Assembly (NCBI GenBank): GCA_964628185.1
Contig: CAZVLQ010000042.1
Location: forward strand, 1-8,088
Origin: CAZVLQ01 sp964628185
Lineage (GTDB): Bacteria; Pseudomonadota; Zetaproteobacteria; Mariprofundales; Mariprofundaceae
Direction of reading: 5' to 3'
Length of the DNA: 8,088 bases
Under the pieces are notes generated by a model. The model saw nothing but the letters and a program-made list of their open reading frames with translations, was not told the origin of the DNA and searched no databases. The translations under genes and the position numbers were made by a program. This document shows, piece after piece, positions 1 to 5,974 of this stretch (positions are counted from its first letter, which is position 1; each line of letters opens with the position of its first letter).

Positions 1-4
1 GAGT

Positions 5-32
5 ATGACGGGGTCAGGTCTTGTTTCGCGCA
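5..32. repeat. Probable half of a REP-type repeat at the window edge
   Basis: The bases GGGGTCAGGTCTTG followed by TTTCGCGC resemble, from memory, the conserved arm of REP-like palindromes associated with IS200-type (RAYT) transposases in proteobacteria. The partner arm would lie to the left of the window, so no palindrome can be seen here. The rest of bases 1-139, downstream of the last minus-strand gene, shows no convincing gene or rho-independent terminator. The assignment is recall plus inference. Confidence 0.35.
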
Positions 33-139
33 TTTATTCTGTGTAAAAACTTCTCTTTATAGCGGTGATCCGGCACCGGGATAGGGACGCTGCCTTGGGC
101 AGTTCGCCGTTGCATAACGACATGGCTGCCGCGCCGAAT

Positions 140-331
140 TCAATGCGTCAGGTAATCGGAGGGATTGAACTCGCGGCATTCAAGCTCACCCTGTCTGTCC
201 TGCTCGGCCGGTTCCATGCCTTCAAGTTCTTCCTCGATTTCTTCACGAAACTTCTCAAACACCGGCCATGGCAACATGCCGTATTCGGGATGACCGGATT
301 CATCCCGTACAATTTTCACTTTCATGCTCAT
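140..331 (-). CDS. Small acidic hypothetical protein (63 aa) downstream of lpdA
   Basis: I do not recognise this gene with confidence. It starts with ATG at 331, with a GGAG ten bases upstream, and a second ATG two codons later. The 63-residue product begins MSMKVKIVRDESGHPEYGML, then has PWPVFEKF at residues 21-28 and a strongly acidic, probably helical stretch (REEIEEELEGMEPAEQD, 29-45). It has no signal peptide, membrane segment or cysteine pair. The start, a beta-strand with K/R-D-G-x-PE followed by LPW, resembles the N-terminal arm of some antitoxins that precede an XRE-type helix-turn-helix domain. That domain is absent here and no toxin gene is visible, so it could be a truncated antitoxin or an unrelated small protein. 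It lies 36 bases after the lpdA stop with no obvious terminator between, so it is probably cotranscribed with the pdh operon. Confidence 0.55.
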   Translation of the reverse strand: MSMKVKIVRDESGHPEYGMLPWPVFEKFREEIEEELEGMEPAEQDRQGELECREFNPSDYLTH

Positions 332-367
332 TTGTATACATCTCCACCGAACCGGGCAAGCCTCAAG

Positions 368-2197
368 TCAGATATGAATTGCTCGGCCTTCGGCATCCAG
401 TGTCGATTCGTGGATCATTTCCGACAGCGTCGGGTGGGGGAACATGTGATGAATCAGTTCCGTCTCCGTTGTTTCCAGCGTTCGGGCCAGCTGTAGCGTC
501 ACGATCAGCTCGGTGGCCTCGGCACCGACGATATGCGCACCCAGGAGTTCGCCCGTCTCGGCATGGAAGATCGTCTTGACCATGCCCTCGGTTTCACCCA
601 TGCCCATCGCCTTGCCGTTCGGGGCATAGGCCATACGGCCGATCTTGACCGGGATGCCCTCATCCTGGCACTGCTTCTCGGTCTTGCCGCAGGAACCGAC
701 CTGGGGCTGGCAGTAGGTGCAGCCCGGCACGTTGCCGTAATCCACCGGGTGCGGCTCCTGCCCCGCAATGGCTTCCACGCAGACAATTCCCTCGTGACTG
801 GCCACATGCGCCAGCGCCGGCGCTCCGATCACGTCGCCGATGGCATACACGCCCGGATGATCGCTGCGGTAATAATCATCCACCGCAATCTGATTGTGCT
901 CAACTTTCATCCGGGTGTGCTCGGCGCCAATGTCGTCGGTATTGCCCATCACCCCGACAGCCACCAGGCACACGTCACTTTCAATGCTCGTCTCCTTGTC
1001 CCCGGCCTTGTAGGTTACGACGGCCTTGCCCTTCACGTTTCCGGCTGAGGATACCATGGCCCCGGTGATGGTTTTGATGCCGTTCTTTTTGAAGCTTCGT
1101 TCAACGACCCTGGCGATTTCATCATCCTCCAGTGGCAGAACCTGCGGTGCGGCCTCGATAACCGTCACCTCCGAGCCCATGGCATTGTAGAAATAGGCGA
1201 ATTCCATGCCGATGGCGCCGGAACCGATAACCGTCAGCTTCTTCGGCAGCTTTTCCGGCGCCAGCGCCTGCTTGTAGGTGATGACCACCTTGCCGTCCAC
1301 TTCCATGCCGGGAAAGGCCCGCGCCCGGGCGCCCGTGGCGACAATCACATGCCTGGCGGTAACCTCGGTGGTCTTGCCGTCCTTTTCGACCAGCAGCCTG
1401 TTGCCGGCCGCAAAGCGCGCAAAGCCCTCGATATGGGTCACCTTGTTTTTCCTGAACAGGAAGCCGATGCCCTTGTTGAGCTTGCCGGCGATCTTGCGCG
1501 AGCGCGCCACGGCGGCGGCAAGGTCCGGTTTCGGCGTCGTCAGCCCCACCCCGAGTTCCCTGCCGTGATGTCTGATGATTTCGATGATTTCAGCGGTTCG
1601 AAGGAGCGCCTTGGTCGGAATACAGCCCCAGTTCAGGCAGATGCCGCCCAGATGCGTGGCTTCGATGCAGGCCGTTTTCAGGCCCAGCTGCGCAGCGCGG
1701 ATAGCGGCGACATAGCCGCCGGGGCCGGCCCCGATAATGACGACATCATACTCACCATCGGTGTTGAATTCGCCGGCGGGTTTCAGGTTCAGCTCATGTG
1801 TTTCCTCATCCACGGAAGCGGTCGCGGCCTGCGCTGCAGCGAGTGCCTCGGCAACCTGCCCGGGGGTGGAAACCGCCGGCTCCACCGGTGCGCCCCCGGC
1901 GGCGGCCTGTGCTCCTGTGGCGCCCTCCGGCATATAATCCTCCGGTACCTCTTCATCCTCCTCGGCGATCACCGCAATCGGCGCACCCACCGGCACCACC
2001 GCACCCTCCGGCTGCAAAATCCTGTGCAGCACGCCTTCATCCACGACCTCGATTTCCATCGTGGCCTTGTCGGTCTCCACCTCGGCCAACACCTCGCCGC
2101 TGACAAGTTCGTCGCCTTCCCCTTTCAGCCAGCGCACGATTTTTCCTTCCGTCATGGTCGGCGATAACTGGGTCATAAATACGTCAATCGGCATCAT
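368..2197 (-). CDS. lpdA: Dihydrolipoamide dehydrogenase (E3) with N-terminal lipoyl domain
   Basis: This is the E3 flavoprotein of the pyruvate dehydrogenase complex. It reoxidises dihydrolipoyl groups on E2 and passes electrons through a disulfide and FAD to NAD+ in the cytoplasm. The 609 residues exceed a usual E3 (about 470) because of a lipoyl domain at 1-80 (ETDKAT, lipoyl lysine K44) and an Ala/Pro-rich linker at about 82-148. The E3 core follows: FAD motif GAGPGG (156-161), redox disulfide C187-LNWG-C192, NAD motif GSGAIG (325-330), second FAD motif YAIGD (451-455), and the C-terminal HPTLSE with catalytic H588 and E593. All key residues are present. An extra cysteine cluster lies at 493-510. 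The gene ends the pdh operon, 77 bases after pdhC. GAGGTG is only one base from the first ATG, so the second ATG (2194) may be the true start. The first 190 bases or so nearly duplicate the start of pdhC. Confidence 0.96.
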   Translation of the reverse strand: MMPIDVFMTQLSPTMTEGKIVRWLKGEGDELVSGEVLAEVETDKATMEIEVVDEGVLHRILQPEGAVVPVGAPIAVIAEEDEEVPEDYMPEGATGAQAAAGGAPVEPAVSTPGQVAEALAAAQAATASVDEETHELNLKPAGEFNTDGEYDVVIIGAGPGGYVAAIRAAQLGLKTACIEATHLGGICLNWGCIPTKALLRTAEIIEIIRHHGRELGVGLTTPKPDLAAAVARSRKIAGKLNKGIGFLFRKNKVTHIEGFARFAAGNRLLVEKDGKTTEVTARHVIVATGARARAFPGMEVDGKVVITYKQALAPEKLPKKLTVIGSGAIGMEFAYFYNAMGSEVTVIEAAPQVLPLEDDEIARVVERSFKKNGIKTITGAMVSSAGNVKGKAVVTYKAGDKETSIESDVCLVAVGVMGNTDDIGAEHTRMKVEHNQIAVDDYYRSDHPGVYAIGDVIGAPALAHVASHEGIVCVEAIAGQEPHPVDYGNVPGCTYCQPQVGSCGKTEKQCQDEGIPVKIGRMAYAPNGKAMGMGETEGMVKTIFHAETGELLGAHIVGAEATELIVTLQLARTLETTETELIHHMFPHPTLSEMIHESTLDAEGRAIHI

Positions 2198-2222
2198 TCA
2201 CCTCAAAGCATTAACCACGAAG
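2033..2222 (-). repeat. Copy A of a 190-bp direct repeat (lipoyl domain start plus leader)
   Basis: This segment matches 3403-3592 at a fixed offset of 1370 bases with four mismatches (2078, 2089, 2108, 2109). Bases 2110-2222 are identical over 113 positions. It covers the first 55 codons of lpdA, its ribosome binding site and 25 bases of upstream DNA, and stops in the CCACGAAG arm of the intercistronic hairpin. Identity that includes silent sites and non-coding leader indicates recent duplication or gene conversion rather than selection on the lipoyl domain alone. Confidence 0.92.
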
Positions 2223-2269
2223 ACACGAAGAAATACATACGGAATCCGTTCCTGAGACTTCGTGGTGAA
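2211..2269. repeat. Intercistronic hairpin repeat, CCACGAAG family, between pdhC and lpdA
   Basis: ACCACGAAG (2214-2222) pairs perfectly with CTTCGTGGT (2258-2266), and the pairing extends to 11 of 12 positions. A small inner palindrome, ACGGA-A-TCCGT, lies between the arms. The left arm is followed by ACACGAAG, the tandem form I recall from dispersed CCACGAAGACACGAAG-type intergenic repeats in proteobacteria. It fills most of the 77-base gap between the pdhC stop and the lpdA start. In the mRNA it would form a stem that could stabilise or mark a processing site; there is no U-tract, so it is not a typical terminator. Confidence 0.7.
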
Positions 2270-2274
2270 AATTG

Positions 2275-3567
2275 TCAAATGAGCACGCTGGCAGGCGTTT
2301 CAAGGTGTTTTTTCAATGCCGCCAGAAATTCAGCGCCGATGGCGCCGTCCACAACACGATGATCACAGGAAAGCGTCAGCGTCATCACCTTCTTCACTGC
2401 CAGCCGGCCGTCTTCCACCACGGCCCTGTCCTCACTTGCGCCGACGGCCAGAATCGCGCCCTCTGGCGGGTTGACGATGGCGGCAAACTGCCGGATGCCG
2501 TACATGCCGAGATTCGAGATGGAAAACGTGCCGCCCGTGTATTCCTCGGGTTTAAGAACGCCCTCACGGGCGCGGGCCGCGAGTTCCCGGACCTCGTTTG
2601 ATATCTCCACCACGCCCTTCTGCCCGGCGTGACGGATCACGGGCGTGATCAGGCCGCCCTCAATGGCGACGGCGACGGAAATATGCGCATGCCTGTGCCG
2701 GATCGTATGCGTATCGGTCCAGCTGGCATTGGCTGCCGGCACATCGGCAAGTGCCATGGCCGCGGCCTTGATGATGAAATCGTTGACGGACAGCCTGAAG
2801 GCGCCATCGGCTGCCTCGTTCAACTGGGCGCGAAGATCCATCAGGCGATCCATGCTCACGTCAATGGTGAGATAAAAATGCGGCACCTGCTGTTTGGATT
2901 CGGTGAGGCGGCGGGCAATGGCCTTGCGCATCATCGAGTTCTCAATACGCTCAAATTCATCCTCGTGATAAGGCAGCGGACCGGCCGGCAACGGGCGCAC
3001 CGGCGGCGGGGCTGCGGTCCCCGGACCGAGACTGATGCCGCCCCTGGCGGCTTTTTCAATGTCCGCCTTCACGATACGTCCACCCGGGCCCGTGCCATGA
3101 ATTGAGCCGAGGCTGACGCCCTTCTGTTTCGCCAGCCGCCGCGCCAGCGGGCTGGCCTTGATGCGGGAAAGCATGGGCTCACGGAAAGAGGGGACAGTTT
3201 CACTTTTTCGTTCCGAAGAAAGTAAACTGTCCCCTCTTTCCTCCATGCTTTCCGTTTTGGCAGGCGCTTCAACCTGCGCCGCGGCAGCCGCGCCTTCGGG
3301 AATATAATTGCCCGGCACGTCCTCGCCTTCTTCGGCAATGACGGCGATGGGCGCTCCGACCTGTACGACCGTACCTTCCGGGGCGATGATTTTGTGCAGC
3401 GTGCCTTCATCCACGACCTCGATTTCCATCGTGGCCTTGTCGGTCTCAACCTCGGCCAGCACCTCGCCGCTGACAAGGGCGTCGCCTTCCCCTTTCAGCC
3501 AGCGCACGATTTTTCCTTCCGTCATGGTCGGCGATAACTGGGTCATAAATACGTCAATCGGCATCAT
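2275..3567 (-). CDS. pdhC: Dihydrolipoamide acetyltransferase, E2 of pyruvate dehydrogenase
   Basis: This is the E2 core of the pyruvate dehydrogenase complex: it accepts the acetyl group from E1 on a swinging lipoyl arm and transfers it to CoA. The 430 residues contain one lipoyl domain (1-80, lysine K44 in ETDKAT), a linker (about 82-133), a peripheral-subunit-binding domain (about 135-173, with SPLARRLA and GTGPGGRI), a Pro-rich linker (about 180-203), and a catalytic domain from about 205 ending with DHRVVDG (H403 and D407 catalytic). The final VLI is typical. The linker is odd: residues 110-128 are encoded by a long palindrome, and the sequence is charged and Ser-rich where such linkers are normally Ala/Pro-rich. 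The gene is third in the operon, 68 bases after pdhB. The leader GAGGTGA suits the second ATG (3564) as well as the first. It could also be called aceF; the neighbouring E1 genes favour pyruvate over other 2-oxo acids. Confidence 0.96.
   Translation of the reverse strand: MMPIDVFMTQLSPTMTEGKIVRWLKGEGDALVSGEVLAEVETDKATMEIEVVDEGTLHKIIAPEGTVVQVGAPIAVIAEEGEDVPGNYIPEGAAAAAQVEAPAKTESMEERGDSLLSSERKSETVPSFREPMLSRIKASPLARRLAKQKGVSLGSIHGTGPGGRIVKADIEKAARGGISLGPGTAAPPPVRPLPAGPLPYHEDEFERIENSMMRKAIARRLTESKQQVPHFYLTIDVSMDRLMDLRAQLNEAADGAFRLSVNDFIIKAAAMALADVPAANASWTDTHTIRHRHAHISVAVAIEGGLITPVIRHAGQKGVVEISNEVRELAARAREGVLKPEEYTGGTFSISNLGMYGIRQFAAIVNPPEGAILAVGASEDRAVVEDGRLAVKKVMTLTLSCDHRVVDGAIGAEFLAALKKHLETPASVLI
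3166..3253. repeat. REP-like palindrome inserted in frame in the pdhC linker
   Basis: GGAAAGAGGGGACAGTTT (3183-3200) pairs perfectly with its 18-base complement at 3224-3241. After one unpaired base (3201), the stem continues inward with ACTTT/AAAGT, a one-base bulge (3218) and TTCG/CGAA around a three-base loop (3211-3213). Outside it, GGAAAGCATGG (3166-3176) pairs perfectly with CCATGCTTTCC (3243-3253), with 6 and 1 unpaired bases between inner and outer arms. The GGGGACAGTTT...AAACTGTCCCC core resembles REP/RAYT-type mobile palindromes as I recall them. It is read through without a stop in the pdhC frame, giving residues 110-128 (106-133 with the outer arms). Confidence 0.88.
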
Positions 3568-3592
3568 TCACCTCAAAGCATTAACCACGAAG
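3403..3592 (-). repeat. Copy B of the 190-bp direct repeat (lipoyl domain start plus leader)
   Basis: This is the pdhC partner of the lpdA copy at 2033-2222. It covers codons 1-55 of pdhC, the GAGGTGA ribosome binding site and the upstream bases to the end of CCACGAAG. The only amino-acid change in the shared 55 residues is A30 here against E30 in Lpd. Beyond both ends the two loci diverge quickly: the later lipoyl-domain residues (56-80) are similar in protein but clearly different in DNA. Confidence 0.92.
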
Positions 3593-3621
3593 TATTCCTT
3601 CGCGCCTTTGTGACTTCGTGG
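3584..3621. repeat. Intercistronic hairpin repeat, CCACGAAG family, between pdhB and pdhC
   Basis: CCACGAAG (3585-3592) pairs with CTTCGTGG (3614-3621) over eight perfect bases; the interior (TATTCCTTCGCGCCTTTGTG on the plus strand) differs from that of the element at 2211-2269. On the minus strand it reads as tandem-like CACGAAG/CACAAAG/GCGAAGG units, again like the dispersed CCACGAAG repeats. It occupies most of the 68-base gap between the pdhB stop and the pdhC start, so both larger gaps in the operon carry a member of the same family. Confidence 0.65.
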
Positions 3622-3635
3622 CTGAAACTTTTTCA

Positions 3636-4616
3636 TCAGGCGCGATTGCAGACCGCGCGAGCAGCTTCAACAATCTCCGCAACAGCGGGCAGGGTTATGC
3701 GCTCCAGATTGGCGGCGTACGGTATCGGCGCTTCTTTCTGTGTTATCCGTAATACCGGCGCATCCAGGTCATCAAAACCTTTCTCCATGATGCGTGCCGA
3801 AATTTCGGCGCCAATTCCGGCGAAGCGCCAGCCTTCCTCGATCACCACGGCATGACCGGTTTTGGCTATTGATGCCAGAAACGTGGCTTCATCAAGCGGC
3901 TTGATGGTGCGCGGATCAATCACCTCGGCATCAATGCCCTGCTGTGCCAGTTCCCTGGCCGCCGCCAGCGCATGGCCTGTCATGCGCGAATGGGCGATCA
4001 GGGTAACATCGCGGCCCGGTCGTTTCACATCCGCCCGGCCCAGCGGAATGAGATATTTCTCATCCGGAACCTCGGCGATGTCGCCATAACTGAGTTCATT
4101 TTCAATGAAAATAACGGGATCATTATCGCGGATGGCGCTTTTGAGCAAGCCCTTGGCATCGGCGGGGTTTGACGGCATGACCACCTTCAAACCCGGCACA
4201 TTGACCATCCAGCTTTCAAGGCTCTGGGAATGTTGCGCCGCCACCCGCGCCGCCGCACCGCCGGGACCGCGGAAAACCAGTGGCACGCTGTACATGCCGG
4301 CGGACATATAGTTCATTTTGGCGGCGGCGTTAACGATCTGATCCATGGCCAGAATGGCGAAGTTCCAGGTCATGAACTCGATAATCGGACGCAGACCGGC
4401 CATCGCCGCACCAACGCCCAGGCCGGCAAAACCCAGTTCGGTAATGGGCGTGTCTATGACCCGCTTGGGACCGAACCTGTCCAGCATGCCCTGGGAGACC
4501 TTGTACGCACCGTTGTATTCGGCGACTTCCTCGCCCATCAAAAATACGCGATCATCGCGTTCCATTTCCTCGCACATGGCCTGATTCAGCGCCTCACGAC
4601 AGGTGATCTTGCTCAT
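3636..4616 (-). CDS. pdhB: Pyruvate dehydrogenase E1 component, beta subunit
   Basis: This is the beta subunit of the thiamine-diphosphate-dependent E1, which with PdhA forms an alpha2-beta2 enzyme that decarboxylates pyruvate and reductively acetylates the lipoyl group of E2. Its 326 residues are the usual length. Visible family motifs are GEEVAEYNGAYKVSQG (28-43), DTPITE with the conserved E60 near the cofactor, FRGPGG (115-120), and AQHSQ with H129 near the active site. The C-terminal transketolase-like domain runs from about 200, with DPRTIKPLD at 234-242. The start ATG lies 7 bases after the pdhA stop, so the two are tightly coupled; the ribosome binding site is weak (GGATAGG), which fits translational coupling. 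E1 enzymes for branched-chain oxo acids or acetoin are close relatives; the E2/E3 context and PdhA favour pyruvate. Confidence 0.95.
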   Translation of the reverse strand: MSKITCREALNQAMCEEMERDDRVFLMGEEVAEYNGAYKVSQGMLDRFGPKRVIDTPITELGFAGLGVGAAMAGLRPIIEFMTWNFAILAMDQIVNAAAKMNYMSAGMYSVPLVFRGPGGAAARVAAQHSQSLESWMVNVPGLKVVMPSNPADAKGLLKSAIRDNDPVIFIENELSYGDIAEVPDEKYLIPLGRADVKRPGRDVTLIAHSRMTGHALAAARELAQQGIDAEVIDPRTIKPLDEATFLASIAKTGHAVVIEEGWRFAGIGAEISARIMEKGFDDLDAPVLRITQKEAPIPYAANLERITLPAVAEIVEAARAVCNRA

Positions 4617-4623
4617 GTCAGGC

Positions 4624-5685
4624 CTATCCTACCTTGCCCGGATAGGGGTAGGCGCTATTAATCGGGTCGGCATAAACATCGCTCCACAATTCGGCGCTTT
4701 CCGGTTCCGGCTGTGCTTCGGCTGATTTTACAATAGCATTGACCTGTTTTTTGATGTCCTTGTCCTTCTGCTTGAAACCGTCTTCAGTGGCAAGCCCCGC
4801 TTCAACCATTTGCGCCTGCAGACGGGCGATCGGGTCGCGGCCTGTGCGCCATTCATCCACCTCCTCACGCGTGCGGTAGGTTGCCGGATCGGACATCGAA
4901 TGGCCGCGATAACGGTAGGTGATTGCTTCCACGATGATCGGACCATCGCCCGAGCGGGCGTGCTCGACGGCCTCACCCATCTTGCGTTCGACCTCGAGCA
5001 CATCCATGCCGTCAAGCTGCATGCCGGGGACCTTGAAACTGATGCCGCGTTTGAACAGATGTGTTTCAGCCGAGGCGCGATCCAGCGCCGTTCCCATGGC
5101 GTACTGATTGTTTTCAACCACGAATACGATGGGTAGTTTCCACAGCGAAGCCATATTAAAAGACTCATACACCGCGCCCTGGTTGATGGCGCCGTCACCC
5201 AGAAAACACAGGGTCACGCGCCCGTCATCCTGATACCAGGATGAAAAACCGAAGCCCAGCCCCACGGGCACCTGTTCAGCGACGATGCCGTTTCCGCCGG
5301 CAAAGTTGAGCCGCTTGTCAAACATGTGCATCGAGCCGCCCTTGCCCTTGACGATACCGCCGGAGCGGCCCAGCAACTCGGCCATAACGGCGACGGGGTC
5401 GGCGCCGCGCGCCAGCACATGCCCATGGTCGCGATATCCGGTCAGGAAATAGTCGGAGGGTTGCGCTGCATGGTTTGCGCCAACGCAGACAGCCTCCTGT
5501 CCGTTGCATAGATGGCAGAAGCCGCCGATTTTCTTCAGGCCGTAAAGCTGGCCCGCCTTTTCCTCAAAGCGGCGAATGAACAGCATCGAATCATGCATGG
5601 CGTGCAGGGTGTCGACGCCGTACTCGCGCCCTTCATGGCTTAACCTCTGTGCAGACTTGCCCGCGTTCTTCCGCCTGGCTGACAT
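4624..5685 (-). CDS. pdhA: Pyruvate dehydrogenase E1 component, alpha subunit
   Basis: This is the alpha subunit of E1; it binds thiamine diphosphate and magnesium and, with PdhB, catalyses the committed oxidative decarboxylation of pyruvate. The 353 residues show the thiamine-diphosphate motif starting GDGAINQG (163-170) and ending in ENN (191-193), GFCHLCNGQEA (55-65), the YRDHGH segment (84-89), GKGGSMHMF (114-122), and the loop RYRGHSMSDPATYR (258-271), which in mitochondrial homologues carries the regulatory serines. The N-terminus is short and basic with no lipoyl domain. It is the first gene of the operon: GGGGAG lies 5 bases before the ATG and a candidate promoter lies 50-85 bases upstream. 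The stop is TAG. Many gammaproteobacteria, such as E. coli, instead use a single-chain AceE, so this heterotetrameric E1 is a distinguishing trait. Confidence 0.96.
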   Translation of the reverse strand: MSARRKNAGKSAQRLSHEGREYGVDTLHAMHDSMLFIRRFEEKAGQLYGLKKIGGFCHLCNGQEAVCVGANHAAQPSDYFLTGYRDHGHVLARGADPVAVMAELLGRSGGIVKGKGGSMHMFDKRLNFAGGNGIVAEQVPVGLGFGFSSWYQDDGRVTLCFLGDGAINQGAVYESFNMASLWKLPIVFVVENNQYAMGTALDRASAETHLFKRGISFKVPGMQLDGMDVLEVERKMGEAVEHARSGDGPIIVEAITYRYRGHSMSDPATYRTREEVDEWRTGRDPIARLQAQMVEAGLATEDGFKQKDKDIKKQVNAIVKSAEAQPEPESAELWSDVYADPINSAYPYPGKVG

Positions 5686-5721
5686 GGACTCTCCCCTGAC
5701 AGGTTTTAACCTTTATGATTC

Positions 5722-5742
5722 ATGCGGATTAAGAGTCCGCAT
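5722..5742. promoter_or_regulatory. Inverted repeat in the pdhA promoter, possible operator
   Basis: ATGCGGA (5722-5728) and TCCGCAT (5736-5742) are perfect complements separated by seven bases (TTAAGAG). The repeat sits at the predicted pdhA -10 and start region, a place where a repressor would block transcription; as RNA it could instead be a 5' leader hairpin. It does not match the E. coli PdhR site (AATTGGTnnnACCAATT). A weaker palindrome, AGGTT-TT-AACCT, lies at 5701-5712 just before the ribosome binding site. The regulator is unknown. Confidence 0.5.
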
Positions 5743-5769
5743 CATGCCTGAGCCAGGTGTCAGCGGCAA
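5741..5769 (-). promoter_or_regulatory. Candidate sigma-70 promoter for the pdh operon
   Basis: On the minus strand TTGCCG (5769-5764) and CATGAT (5746-5741) are spaced 17 bases apart. Each matches four of six consensus positions. The predicted start would be near 5734, giving a leader of about 50 bases before the pdhA ATG at 5685. The -10 overlaps the right arm of the inverted repeat at 5722-5742. No stronger candidate was seen, but the match is modest. Confidence 0.35.
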
Positions 5770-5943
5770 CTGCCTGAGCGGGTAATGCCGGAAGCAGCCG
5801 GTTAAAATGGATTCCACCATAAACAGAATTCCGAATCCTTCATGCAATATACGGGTTAATCCTGTCCAAACGCATGCCCGGTCCGTGTAATCATTGCGCA
5901 AGGCTGCCCCAGCTGTTTGAAAAAACGGGATTAAATACAATCC

Positions 5944-5966
5944 GGCAGGCTTGTCCGACGCCTGCC
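5944..5966. promoter_or_regulatory. 7-9-7 inverted repeat just upstream of the groESL -35
   Basis: GGCAGGC (5944-5950) and GCCTGCC (5960-5966) are perfect complements with a nine-base spacer. The repeat ends nine bases before the TTGACA of the groESL promoter, in the position of an upstream regulator site. There is no T-tract on either side and no gene reading into it, so it is not a terminator. Its GC-rich arms are not CIRCE. The protein that might bind it is unknown. Confidence 0.4.
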
Positions 5967-5974
5967 AGAAAGCA

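Noticed and set aside
70..110. Possible terminator hairpin around CCGGCACCGGG after the last minus-strand gene
   Set aside because: The stem is only four base pairs with a two-base loop and there is no T-tract.
1349..2167. 272-codon plus-strand open frame opposite lpdA
   Set aside because: It is antisense to a fully conserved lpdA and its translation has no coherent domain.
2211..2269. Rho-independent terminator between pdhC and lpdA
   Set aside because: The hairpin has a long loop and no U-tract, and lpdA follows directly in the same operon; a dispersed repeat fits better.
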